From Paraburkholderia aromaticivorans (lineage in GTDB: Bacteria > Pseudomonadota > Gammaproteobacteria > Burkholderiales > Burkholderiaceae), in the NCBI RefSeq assembly GCF_012689525.1, contig NZ_CP051516.1, forward strand, positions 1,116,001 to 1,180,000: a DNA stretch of 64,000 nt. Direction: 5' to 3'. Below the pieces are notes generated by a model. That model searched no databases. It saw only the letters and a list, made by a program, of their open reading frames with translations, and was not told the DNA's origin. Each line of letters begins with the position of its first letter. The stretch's first letter is position 1. The translations under genes and the position numbers were made by a program. This document shows, piece after piece, positions 1-8,299 of the stretch.

Positions 1-60
1 GGTAGCGCCACAAGTTGCGCAGCTCGACGAGGGTAGGGGCTGGAAGGGAGGAAGTTTCAC
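1..60 (-). CDS. 5' end of an unidentified gene running off the left edge
   Basis: On the minus strand a GTG at 60-58 is preceded by a GAGG ribosome-binding sequence at good spacing. It opens a frame through the left edge of the window that begins with K-L-P-P-F-Q-P and contains a C-x2-C pair. Only 20 codons are visible, so no family can be named. A LexA-type operator lies 16 bases upstream of this start, which is the main reason for believing the frame is a gene. It could also be spurious. Confidence 0.3.
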   Translation of the reverse strand, partial: MKLPPFQPLPSSSCATCGAT

Positions 61-76
61 ACGAACCTCGACAAAG

Positions 77-96
77 TACTGTATAAAAATACAGTA
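77..96. promoter_or_regulatory. LexA-type SOS operator
   Basis: The sequence is TACTGTATAAAAATACAGTA, a near-perfect 20-bp inverted repeat of the form CTGT-N8-ACAG with an AT-rich centre. That matches the LexA operator consensus of gamma- and beta-proteobacteria. It is placed to control the minus-strand frame that starts at 60. No convincing plus-strand gene follows it, so an SOS-regulated gene to the left of the window is the best reading. Confidence 0.7.
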
Positions 97-331
97 TTCT
101 GTCGGGGTTGTTTTTTTGTTTGACTGCCGGTCGGACAGAAAAGGTAACTATTCGCACGAGAGGGGCAGCGAACCGCTTTTTTCTCGGGAGCCAAGCCCGA
201 CCGCACGCCGGCAAAGCAACTTTGGCCGTCCGAATTCGACCCCTTGCCGTCATTGGTCGGTTCGATGCTCCAACGGCTGGTGACCGACTGGAGCGGTCGC
301 ACGAAGTGGGCACTCACAGGTAACTATCCAG

Positions 332-856
332 CTACGTGCTCGCCAAGTCGACATCGGACTGGACACACTGGAGCAATGCGTCAAACAGAAAGACAAATTT
401 CGTCAGAATATGGTCGAATCCGGCTTGATAGTTTTCGTTGTCACTGTTCAGTTTTACGATTACCTTCTTGTACTCAGTGCCTTTGCGGTGTGCAACGCGT
501 GTTGAACGGACAGACTGCACTCCTCGAAGGAACGCTGTCATATCGTCAGCGTGTAGGACATTCAACTTCGAAAACAACCCTTCAAGCCGAACAATTGATT
601 TCGATTCGACATTCCCGTCTCGCAGATAAATCTTCGAGAATTTTCGAACAAGAATAATATTAAGCGCTCGCAAGACGTGAGTGACTTTGGCGCTACTGCT
701 CAAAGAATTTACTCTGCTTGCACGTATGCGGTTTTGAATAGCGGAGAAGAAAACTCGATTGCCTTGAGAGAACAGAGATTGTCCTGTCCGTATTCTCAAG
801 GTTATTCGAACGAATCTAGCGATGCGCGCCGCACGGGAGTCTGCCGAACTACTTGG
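332..856 (-). pseudogene. Fragment of a HEPN-like protein, start missing
   Basis: An open minus-strand frame runs from about 856 to a TAG at 332. It has no ATG near its beginning; the first usable start is a TTG at 799 (155 residues). Its C-terminal half is helical. It carries R-S-T-R-V-A-H-R-K-G followed by a Lys-rich segment, which fits the R-x4-6-H motif of HEPN nucleases and related abortive-infection proteins. Codon use is less GC-rich than in the core genes. The missing start and short length suggest a 3' remnant of a longer gene, although a complete small protein with a TTG start cannot be excluded. The function is unproven. Confidence 0.4.
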
Positions 857-876
857 TCAGTACCGTCGAATGTCCC

Positions 877-1545
877 CTATTTACTCTTTGTGTATAGGTC
901 CCAGAGATACGGCTTGAGTGCGCCGGACGCGAGGACAGCCCGATCGGCGATGTCAGCCGCCCTTTTTACTGGTTCGCTGGCTTTCTTGAACGCCAACCCA
1001 GAAGTAGTCTGGAGCGCGCTCTTGAATGACTCACTCCAGGTACTTCCGCTCGCCCACGCAAGGGCGACGTTTAGACTCGTTTTGGAGTCCTCGTCCGGCG
1101 CTTTTTCCATGGCGCGAAGCATTTGGGCGGCATGTCCGGACATGAAAGACATACACTCGTCTGCGACGGCGGAAGCCAAGTCCGCGATGTTCTTGGCCGG
1201 ACCGCTCCGCCCCGCGAGCCCCTGCAGCGCTGTCTGAAAGAATTCGTTCCAATCTTTCCGGTCGACGGCAGCGTATTTCTGTGCACCTCGTTCATTCGGA
1301 TGCCCGGGATCAGCCACCGCCTTGTTATAGTCGCCGAGCTCATCAGAATCGCGGTCAACGGCTTGAGACGTTTTCGAGAATAGCCGCTGTATGGCAATAT
1401 TCCCCATTGTCCGCTGCATAGACCGGATCAACGCCACAGTGTCGGAGTTCGCTCCGGCGCTCCGACAGGTCGAACGTTGGGTTCTTGTCGCTTTGGAGTT
1501 CGTCAATGCGGACTCTCGGACATGCATCCACTCTCGATTGGACAA
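877..1545 (-). CDS. Hypothetical protein with eCIS-cargo-like N-terminal motif
   Basis: This 222-residue protein has a TTG start with a GAGGATGG ribosome-binding sequence just upstream; an ATG six codons in is an alternative. Around residues 40-57 it has S-M-Q-R-T-M-G-N-I-A-I-Q-R-L. This matches the LQRxxGNxAxxRLL motif found near the N-terminus of many proteins linked to extracellular contractile injection systems (DUF4157 proteins and associated toxins). The rest is helical and rich in Ala, Asp and Lys, with no catalytic motif I recognise. No sheath, tube or baseplate genes occur in this window, so a cargo role is an inference from the motif alone. The frame is complete and ends TAA. Confidence 0.55.
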   Translation of the reverse strand: MSNREWMHVRESALTNSKATRTQRSTCRSAGANSDTVALIRSMQRTMGNIAIQRLFSKTSQAVDRDSDELGDYNKAVADPGHPNERGAQKYAAVDRKDWNEFFQTALQGLAGRSGPAKNIADLASAVADECMSFMSGHAAQMLRAMEKAPDEDSKTSLNVALAWASGSTWSESFKSALQTTSGLAFKKASEPVKRAADIADRAVLASGALKPYLWDLYTKSK

Positions 1546-2051
1546 GATTCCATCCTCTGCCGCGTTGACAGGAAAGGCCTTCTACTAGAACGTAGAGACT
1601 TAGCCTTTCAAATGGCCATCGATTGCGGCGAAATACTGTGCTTTGTCATAACGAGACAGCCGACCGGTGTAAGAGCGAAGGAGTCGTTCGACTGTCCGCC
1701 TGCCGGTGACGGCCAATGGCTGCAACTGGCCGAACCCGGTCCGACGCTAAACGGATCATCGATCCGCAGCAGGTCGCCCGGCGTCTGGCTCAGATCGACC
1801 CACTGCGGACCGCCGCGACTTCGGAAAGCGGCCAGTCAAAAGTATTCGCAGCGCGCTAAGAGAGTGGAGCGCGCCTCTCCATGAGTCGCAGATACATTGC
1901 TGACTATGGAGACGGATGATCGATGAATTGGTATTGTGTTATCGCTTCGCGATATCCAAAAATAGTACCAATAATAATCGCCATAACCACAACGCCCAGA
2001 ATGATCGGTTTTTTTGAGCGATTCCGAGTTTCGGTGTCAAAGTAAAATATA
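1546..2051. other. Non-coding stretch
   Basis: No frame here looks like a real gene. The part around 1680-1850 reads like decayed, GC-rich sequence, and the part after 1900 is AT-rich. No tRNA, terminator or clear repeat was found. Confidence 0.5.
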
Positions 2052-2540
2052 CTAAATGTTGTTACCAACCCCCTGACATGCCAACGTCGCGAGGTATCTC
2101 TTTAGACTCATGCCGTGTTGATAAGGCACCCAGTCTTCTCCCTCATTTATTCCAAGATTGAAATCAGTTGGTGTCAAATATTCATAGCAATACCAAGTCA
2201 CAATCGAAACCAGTGGGACCAGCAGGCCGATAAAAATGTACGCGTATCGATCAACGCGAGGATGAAGAACGCGCATCATAAGCGCTTGGGCGATCTGGGA
2301 TAGTGAAAATACAGTAAATATTCCAATCGCCGCTACAAGGCTAAACAACGGCGGAGTTAAAATCATCATCGACACGGCGTTACCTTTTGGTCTGTTCGGA
2401 TTTCCGTGGATAAAATCAATTAACACTAGGGAAGTGATGTTGGAAACGGACAAAATTAAACCGACAAAAACCGCGATCCAGAGTAGGCTTTTGATGAAGG
2501 AGTGTTGCGCATTAATTTCTTTTCCGCTCTTTATATTCAT
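2052..2540 (-). CDS. Small membrane protein of unknown function
   Basis: This 162-residue protein starts at ATG 2540. It has three hydrophobic stretches long enough to span the membrane, at about residues 17-40, 58-85 and 98-120. A polar C-terminal tail of about 40 residues contains acidic and aromatic residues (G-E-D-W-V-P-Y). I recognise no family. Base composition is distinctly AT-rich compared with genes to the right, as expected for acquired DNA. It is the next gene upstream of the eCIS-motif protein on the same strand, about 500 bp away. An immunity or accessory role is possible but is only speculation from position. Confidence 0.55.
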   Translation of the reverse strand: MNIKSGKEINAQHSFIKSLLWIAVFVGLILSVSNITSLVLIDFIHGNPNRPKGNAVSMMILTPPLFSLVAAIGIFTVFSLSQIAQALMMRVLHPRVDRYAYIFIGLLVPLVSIVTWYCYEYLTPTDFNLGINEGEDWVPYQHGMSLKRYLATLACQGVGNNI

Positions 2541-2909
2541 GTGTTGGTCGAAGAAATCGAATGTTATTCATTGTGAAAATTAATGTTCCTAAAAGCAAAA
2601 TGCCAACGTCTCAACCGCATAGGTTGGACATTGCGTGATCGATGCTGCGCCTGAATTGTCGACGATGTAGATCATAATGTCGAACGTCGCCTTCTGGCCG
2701 CGTGCCGTCCGATGCAAATTGCATATCTCGTGGTTCGAGCCTGGACGACGGCGGCCGGCAGGATGCGACCCCCAGCCGCCATTCGCCGTTTGAACCTATC
2801 TCTGACCGTAGCAAGGGGTTGAGCGGACGCTCATTAGTTAAACGGCGTCCCCCCGACTTTCTTACCTTGTCGGATGGCTCCGCTGCTCTCTTTTCTCGAT
2901 CCTTGACCG
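2541..2909. other. Non-coding stretch
   Basis: Short frames overlap here on both strands, but none has a credible start or a recognisable product. Nothing further is visible. Confidence 0.45.
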
Positions 2910-3239
2910 TCACTGCTGATTCCTGATATCGGTCGCGTTGTCTGTCGAGCGTAGCGCCGCGTTGGCCGTGACCAGCAGCCCCGCATCGTGAGCGCGCAGC
3001 GCTGTATCGGCTACGTCGAAAGCCTTCTTAAGTTCCTTCTGACCAGGCTTCGTCGCCTTGCCGCTTTCCGAAATCGCTTCAGCTTCCTTTTTCAATCGCT
3101 TGACGAGCTTTGCGGCGCACCGGCTGTCGAGCGTCCCTTCGCGGACAAACTCGCTGATCTGTATTGTCAGTGCCGCCAGTGTCGTTTCGGATGTTTCATT
3201 TGAATCGCCGCTATCGGCGGAAGAGAATTTCTTGCTCAT
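2910..3239 (-). CDS. Small acidic/lysine-rich hypothetical protein
   Basis: This is a 109-residue protein counted from the ATG at 3239 (M-S-K-K-F-S-S). The frame stays open upstream, but the extra N-terminus looks non-coding, and a GGGAGAAA ribosome-binding sequence lies just before the chosen ATG. The protein starts with a Ser/Asp/Glu/Thr-rich segment. It continues as predicted helix with charged repeats (K-L-V-K-R-L-K-K-E-A-E-A) and could form a coiled coil. No family is recognised. It lies in the same low-coding accessory stretch as the previous gene. Confidence 0.5.
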   Translation of the reverse strand: MSKKFSSADSGDSNETSETTLAALTIQISEFVREGTLDSRCAAKLVKRLKKEAEAISESGKATKPGQKELKKAFDVADTALRAHDAGLLVTANAALRSTDNATDIRNQQ

Positions 3240-3844
3240 CAGATTTCTCCCATATGAGCCCATTGGCGCTGACCAGGCTCGAAGTGGTCGCGCGAAGCTT
3301 TCTACCGTAAATAGAAAAGCAATTCGAGCCTGATCGCTACTGTGACGCGCTGCGCGGAAAGGCATCGTCGCGACGTTAAACACCGACCTCGATCACACTA
3401 CACGGATTTGGCCTTCAACTCGGTACGCTAGCAGGCAACGTTGTTGGCAACCAGTGCTGGACCGGGTGCGGATAGCGAGTTCACGCTCAGGCTGCCGATC
3501 ATCAGGAAGCACTGCAACGCTTGCGACCGGGCATGACAGGCAGAGTGCGCTCCGAGTCGCCCGGATTGGGTCGACGCGCCTTGTAGCGCCCGCGTGGCTC
3601 GCCGCAGCGGCCACGCCGACTCCCGGCCGGAGATTTAGGGCACTGCCACGGTCTCGCGTTGGCCGCGAACTATAATGTAAGAGGGGGTTACCAGGCACGG
3701 TGTTCGGGCAGAGACTGCCGCATGTTGCGATGCAGCGGTACGCTCGCCGAACCGCCTGAGGCGTTCATCGACTATCCAAATTGAGTGTCACGAACCCGTC
3801 GGCGAAAGCGGCGCGATTCTGGACAGGGCGCACGGGAGTGGCAA
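3240..3844. other. Non-coding stretch upstream of the Crp/Fnr gene
   Basis: About 600 bases with no convincing gene. Short overlapping frames at 3393-3700 exist on both strands and look like chance frames in GC-rich DNA. The promoter of the Crp/Fnr gene should lie at the right end. This stretch marks the boundary between the accessory region and the more typical chromosome. Confidence 0.5.
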
Positions 3845-4564
3845 ATGTTGGACGAGCGTCATCAAAGCGGAAATCACCTGCTCACGGTGCTGCCCGAAGG
3901 AGAGTGGGCGCGCGTGGCCCCGCATCTGATCCTGGTCGATATGCCGCTTGGCCAGGTCGTGTACGAATCGGGTGACCATCTCAAACACGTCTATTTCCCA
4001 ACGACATCGATCGTTTCACTGCTGTATGTCATGGAGGATGGCGCGTCCGCCGAAATTGCGATTGTGGGCAACGAAGGGCTGATCGGCATTGCCCTCTTCA
4101 TGGGGGGTGAAACAACACCGAGCCGGGCGGTCGTGCAAAGCGCCGGGCAGGCGTATCGACTGGATGCTCACATCCTGAAAGAGGAATTCCATCGTGCCGG
4201 CCCGGTGCAGCGCCTACTGCTGCGCTATACCCAGGCGTTGATTACGCAGATGGCCCAGACCGCCGTTTGCAATCGACACCATTCGATCGACCAGCAGTTG
4301 TGCAGATGGCTGTTGCTCAGCATCGACCGCCTTTCGTCCAACGAATTGAAGATGACCCAGGAACTGATCGCGAACATGCTGGGCGTGCGGCGATCCGGGG
4401 TAACCGAGGCAGCGCTGAAACTGCAGGATGCGGGGTTGATTCGTTACGCGCACGGCCACATCGAGGTGCTGGACAGACCCGGCCTCGAAAAGCGCGTGTG
4501 CGAGTGTTACGGCGTGGTGAAGCGGGAATTCGACCGCCTGTTGCCCGATCTGAAAGCGCTGTAA
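3845..4564 (+). CDS. Crp/Fnr family transcriptional regulator
   Basis: This 239-residue cytoplasmic DNA-binding protein starts at ATG 3845, preceded by GGGAG; the frame is open upstream but without a better start. Residues about 10-125 form the cyclic-nucleotide-type beta-barrel sensor (P-L-G-Q-V-V-Y-E-S-G-D, then V-G-N-E-G-L-I-G). Residues about 165-225 form a Crp-type winged helix-turn-helix (M-T-Q-E-L-I-A-N-M-L-G-V-R-R-S-G-V). There is no N-terminal cysteine cluster of the Fnr [4Fe-4S] kind, so the signal is not obviously oxygen. It converges on the glycosyltransferase gene with a 60-bp gap. The regulon cannot be told from the sequence. Confidence 0.85.
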   Translation: MLDERHQSGNHLLTVLPEGEWARVAPHLILVDMPLGQVVYESGDHLKHVYFPTTSIVSLLYVMEDGASAEIAIVGNEGLIGIALFMGGETTPSRAVVQSAGQAYRLDAHILKEEFHRAGPVQRLLLRYTQALITQMAQTAVCNRHHSIDQQLCRWLLLSIDRLSSNELKMTQELIANMLGVRRSGVTEAALKLQDAGLIRYAHGHIEVLDRPGLEKRVCECYGVVKREFDRLLPDLKAL

Positions 4565-4624
4565 AGAGCACTGATGGACATCGCCACCCTGAACGGCATC
4601 CGCGTGCCAAAGCGGAGTTGCATA

Positions 4625-5689
4625 TCAACCCACGACGGCACGTCGTAACGCCGGTTGAATTGCGCCTTGAAGCAGTGCCGTATAGCTATCGACGTACCCC
4701 TGCGCCATCGTCTTCGAGCTGAAGCGGCGTTCGAACTGGGCACGGATTTCAGTGCGCGATAGTTCATCCAGGCGCCGCAGGGCGCCCACCGCGCCCTGCA
4801 CGTCTTCGCAGATGTAGCCGGTCAGGCCGTGATCGATCACTTCAGGCACAGAACCGCGATTGAATGCGATCACCGGAGTGCCGCAGGCCATCGCTTCGAT
4901 CATTACAAGGCCAAACGGTTCTGGCCAGTCAATCGGGAATAGCAGCGCCTTGGCGCCTGACAGGAACGCCGGCTTCTGCGCCTCACTAATTTCGCCGACG
5001 AACTCTACACGCGGCTGGGAAAGCAGCGGCTGGATCGTAGTCGTGAAATACACGCTGTCGGCCTTGTCCACCTTGGCGGCGATCCTCAACGGTAAACCGC
5101 TTTGCACGGCAATCCTGATGGCGGTGTCCACTCCTTTCTCCTGACTTATTCGCCCCAGAAAGGCCAGGTATTCCGGCTCTTTGTCGGGTTGCGGCGTCAG
5201 CAGATTTTTCGGCAGACCGTGATAGATCGTGTCCAGCCAGTTCGCTTGCGGCAACGGTAAGCGTTGTGAATTCGAGATCGAAATCACCGGCACCTTCGGA
5301 AACGTGTTGAAAACGGGCTGCAATTCCGGCAGGTCGAGGCGGCCGTGAAGTGTGGTCACGAACGGCACGCCGAGCTGCGAGAACAGCGAGAACGGCAGAT
5401 AGTCAAGATGAGCGTGCAGCACGTCGAATTCGTGGGCAACCTCGCGCACCTTTTCCAGTAACAGCATATGTGGTGCGACAGCGTCGCGGATCGCCGGATC
5501 GAGCCTTAAGGCGTGCGGCCACACCGCTTCGAGCGTGGCCTTCGTGTGCGAATCCCCGCTCGCGAACAGGGTCACGTCGTGTCCCAGGTCGACGAGCGCG
5601 TCGGTTAGATAGGAAACCACGCGTTCAGTGCCACCGTAAAATTGCGGAGGTACGGCTTCGTGCAACGGCGCAATTTGTGCGATTCGCAT
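4625..5689 (-). CDS. Glycosyltransferase family 4
   Basis: This 354-residue GT-B fold glycosyltransferase transfers a sugar from a nucleotide donor. The N-terminal domain opens with the glycine-rich acceptor-side loop (F-Y-G-G-T-E-R-V). The C-terminal domain has the donor-binding region L-G-R-I-S-Q-E-K-G and the retaining-enzyme E-x7-E motif at E257 and E265 (W-P-E-P-F-G-L-V-M-I-E). It is about the normal length for GT4. There is no signal peptide or membrane segment, so it acts in the cytoplasm or at the inner face of the membrane. It stands alone, not in a polysaccharide cluster, so the substrate is unknown; trehalose- or glycogen-type synthesis is one possibility among several. Confidence 0.88.
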   Translation of the reverse strand: MRIAQIAPLHEAVPPQFYGGTERVVSYLTDALVDLGHDVTLFASGDSHTKATLEAVWPHALRLDPAIRDAVAPHMLLLEKVREVAHEFDVLHAHLDYLPFSLFSQLGVPFVTTLHGRLDLPELQPVFNTFPKVPVISISNSQRLPLPQANWLDTIYHGLPKNLLTPQPDKEPEYLAFLGRISQEKGVDTAIRIAVQSGLPLRIAAKVDKADSVYFTTTIQPLLSQPRVEFVGEISEAQKPAFLSGAKALLFPIDWPEPFGLVMIEAMACGTPVIAFNRGSVPEVIDHGLTGYICEDVQGAVGALRRLDELSRTEIRAQFERRFSSKTMAQGYVDSYTALLQGAIQPALRRAVVG

Positions 5690-6082
5690 GAATAACTCTC
5701 TCTGGAAAGCCTTTCAAATGATGCGTGTTGCCGCGGTCCTTAAGTTCCCCCCCATAGACGGTGGCAACGCGCTGCGCGTAGCTGATGACCGACCAGCGGC
5801 AGGTGCCGTGACGTCCAGTGTTCTGCCACAGCGGCGATTTGCTGAGTTGCGCCAGACCGGCTGCCCGCGAATGCGTGCTTCACGAAAGCGACCAAGGAAT
5901 AACTGGTACGCACAGGGTGCAAAACTAGGTTCACACGTGCGATACCGATGTGTCTGTACGGTAGCGGTCCGGCGCGCAGCGGAAAGCTATGGCGGATCGA
6001 GTGTCTACCTGAATGTCCGGTACCTGGGCGCGGGGCTGACGTTGGAACGTCCCTGTGAAAGCGTAGGCCAACGTCCGTAGAT

Positions 6083-6249
6083 GGCCGATGTTGTTGAAAA
6101 AGTCGCCATTGGTCTCTCTTGCGAAGTTTTCAGGGGTCTTCATACCCTTAACCGATCTTCGCGAGCGGCTTGCAGGGCGATCTGAGAGGTCGATTTTTGC
6201 GCGCGCGAACGGAAAAAATCACGAAGCGACTTTTTCAACAACATCGGCC
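6083..6249 (+). mobile_element. MITE-like element, copy 1
   Basis: This 167-bp element is bounded by perfect 24-bp terminal inverted repeats at 6083-6106 and 6226-6249. They share the core GTTGAAAAAGTCGC. The trinucleotide GAT directly flanks both ends (6080-6082 and 6250-6252), consistent with a short target duplication. It has no coding capacity. The interior is a diverged homologue of the element at 6318-6478 read in the opposite direction; shared blocks include GATCTGAGAGGTCGATTT. This is the form of a miniature inverted-repeat transposable element. The parent insertion sequence is not present here. Confidence 0.7.
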
Positions 6250-6317
6250 GATTGCTGTCTCATGCAAACGGCATGGGCTCCACGAATCTCATACGGTCGC
6301 GACCGGCAGTAGGCGAC

Positions 6318-6478
6318 CGATACTGTTGAAAAAGTCGCTATATGGCTTTTGCAAACGGCAAGCTAAGAAATCGACCTCTCAGATCGGCCCACAAACCGCT
6401 CGCGAGCGTCGATCAAGGGTAAGAAGACCGATGCAAACCTCCCGAGAGAGACGGTCAGCGACTTTTTCAACAGTATCG
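6318..6478 (-). mobile_element. MITE-like element, copy 2 (opposite orientation)
   Basis: This 161-bp element is bounded by perfect 22-bp terminal inverted repeats at 6318-6339 and 6457-6478, core CTGTTGAAAAAGTCGC. Reverse-complemented, its interior aligns along nearly its whole length with copy 1, including the blocks GCGAGCGG and GATCTGAGAGGTCGATTT. No frame spans it. The two copies are separated by only 68 bp. A target duplication could not be fixed for this copy. Confidence 0.68.
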
Positions 6479-6708
6479 ACCCGTTGCAGCCCTTCAGCTA
6501 GTTTCTGGGAATGGCACTATCGCGCTCTAAAGCGGTCGCTGTGGATCGCTCCGAAGCGGGGCTACTGCCGGTCTTCGTGCCGACTTCGCGCCGATCCGTG
6601 GAGGAATATGCCGAATCTGATGGGCCGGGGCGTCAAGGCGACGCTTCGTGCGGAGCCAAAGTCGATTATGCTCAGCCAGCAATTTCGCTGGTGAGACTCA
6701 CAACAGTT

Positions 6709-7350
6709 TCATAACGTGTCTTCCCATTGACTGACCCGAAGATGTGCGGACGTCAAAGCGGGTCGAGCCAAAGCTTCCATCTCAATTTTTAGTTTTTCAG
6801 TCCCGCGCCGGATCCAGCCTTTCACCGTACCAAGCGGCGCGCCCATTGATACAGCCACTTCGCTATATGTAAAGTCGCAAAAATATGCAAGCGTAATCGC
6901 ACGCCGCTGATTTGTCTCGAGTTGCCCCAGGCAGGCAGACAGTTGCTGGGCCATCTGATTTGACAGCACATGTTCGGACGGTTCGGGCGCGCTGGTCGTC
7001 AGGCAATCGTCCAGCGCTTCGTTCCAGGCGATCTCAGCACACGCGCCGAACGCTCTCCGTTGCCGCAGATGATCGAGCGCACGGTTGCGAACAATCACTG
7101 CCATCCACGCCATAGGGGGCGATACGGTCTGGCTGTAACCCGTGGCGAATCTCCAGATATTGATAAACGCTTCCTGCAACACCTCTTCGGCCCATTCCCG
7201 CCGTCCCACCGTGTGTATAGCCAAGCCGTAGAGCCGCAGTGAGGTGAGGTCATAGAGCTGGCGCAACGCCGTGGCGTCACGGACCGCAATTCGCCCGAGA
7301 AGATGCGCGAGCGTGTCTTCAATCGGATCATTGGAAAGTTGCGTGGTCAT
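6709..7350 (-). CDS. ECF-type RNA polymerase sigma factor
   Basis: This 213-residue sigma-70 family factor of the extracytoplasmic-function group starts at ATG 7350; an in-frame TTG nine codons upstream is less likely. Sigma region 2 is seen at residues about 25-95 (Y-D-L-T-S-L-R-L-Y-G-L-A, then E-V-L-Q-E-A-F-I-N-I-W-R). Region 4 is at about 140-195 (L-A-Y-F-C-D-F-T-Y-S-E-V-A, G-T-V-K-G-W-I-R-R-G). The region-4 signature is the kind found in SigK/RskA-type factors. These are normally paired with a membrane anti-sigma factor encoded just downstream. None is visible: the downstream kilobase holds the MITE-like elements and no gene. Confidence 0.88.
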   Translation of the reverse strand: MTTQLSNDPIEDTLAHLLGRIAVRDATALRQLYDLTSLRLYGLAIHTVGRREWAEEVLQEAFINIWRFATGYSQTVSPPMAWMAVIVRNRALDHLRQRRAFGACAEIAWNEALDDCLTTSAPEPSEHVLSNQMAQQLSACLGQLETNQRRAITLAYFCDFTYSEVAVSMGAPLGTVKGWIRRGTEKLKIEMEALARPALTSAHLRVSQWEDTL

Positions 7351-7773
7351 CAGATCGCTCGCATAGAACAGGCACAATCCCGCCGTCTGGGCACTGTCCC
7401 ACTGCGATGCCGCGATCTAAGAGGTGGCTTCCGGTCCTTCCTGCTGAGTATCGTGAGCGGGCACTCGCAAGACGCAGCGCATACAGCATGCCCATTTCTT
7501 CGTAACAAATGTCGACATGCGGCCTACCGGCGGATGTGCGTCGGTCACCCACAACGCAATCGCATGCAGACAATTCGAAGCCAATCGGAACGCTGCGTGC
7601 GAAGAGCGATACAACCTTGCGCCAAGCTTCGACGACAGGGCTGGCAAGAATCTGGTCACGTAACACCGTGCTCCAGGCATTGCGCAGGCTGCATCACGTG
7701 CAACTCATTGACGTACTGGTGGGCAACGGCGATCCATCGCCGCTCACAGTCGGCGCCAGCGGCGTCAATTTGC
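7351..7773. other. Stretch with no clear gene
   Basis: A minus-strand frame at 7328-7666 (GTG start, 112 codons) overlaps the sigma factor start and has no recognisable product, so I do not call it. Plus-strand frames here look like chance. The promoter of the sigma factor gene should lie in this interval. Confidence 0.4.
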
Positions 7774-8169
7774 TCAACGAAAAGCCTCACCGGTTCGAAA
7801 GTGGCGGGTCAACCTAGCCCCAAGCGCTGGCAGTTTTACCGGTTTTACAAAATGATGATTGAAGCCCGCCCGGACTGACGCGGCCCGGTCAGACGGCAAC
7901 CAAAGCGCGGTAACCGCTATCAGCAGCGTAGCAACTCCGGGTTGCAAGCGCCGAATCTCTTTGGCTACCGCACACCCGTCCATCCCGGGCATCTGGATGT
8001 CAAGAACGACTGCGTGCGGATGCCACGCGCGGTATTCCCGCAGTGCGTGTGGTCCGTCGGCCGCCGTTCGAATTTCGTAGCCGCAGGTTTCAAAGAACAG
8101 TAAGTATGCAGCTAGCAGATTCGGGTCGTCGTCCGCGATTAGCAGGCGCGGAAAGATAGCGGTCGGCAT
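7774..8169 (-). CDS. Single-domain response regulator
   Basis: This 131-residue protein consists only of a CheY-like receiver domain. The ATG at 8169 is preceded by AGGGAGAAC. The acidic triad D13-D15, phospho-acceptor D57 (V-V-L-D-I-Q-M-P-G-M-D-G), T87 and K109 (F-V-K-P-V-K) are all present, so the domain should be phosphorylatable. There is no DNA-binding or enzymatic output domain. Output is therefore presumably by protein-protein contact or phosphotransfer. It is transcribed divergently from the histidine kinase that begins at 8300, and the two probably form one pathway. Confidence 0.88.
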   Translation of the reverse strand: MPTAIFPRLLIADDDPNLLAAYLLFFETCGYEIRTAADGPHALREYRAWHPHAVVLDIQMPGMDGCAVAKEIRRLQPGVATLLIAVTALWLPSDRAASVRAGFNHHFVKPVKLPALGARLTRHFRTGEAFR

Positions 8170-8299
8170 CAAGTTCTCCCTGTGTGGGACATTGGATGCG
8201 CAATTAGCGAACCTGGGGAGTTAATGTATCAGTTTGCACATAGCCTCGGATTCCGCAAAAATACCTTGTGCATCCTTGCACGGCCTTTCAGGGACAGAT

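Larger units (their letters stand above)
5690..6708. other. Long non-coding stretch with two MITE-like elements
   Basis: About 1 kb without a believable gene on either strand. The only clear structures are the two inverted-repeat elements at 6083-6249 and 6318-6478. An anti-sigma gene, which often follows an ECF sigma gene of this type, would be expected here but was not seen. Confidence 0.6.

Noticed and set aside
7328..7666. A 112-codon minus-strand frame overlapping the sigma factor start
   Set aside because: GTG start without ribosome-binding sequence, overlap with a sure gene, and no recognisable product.
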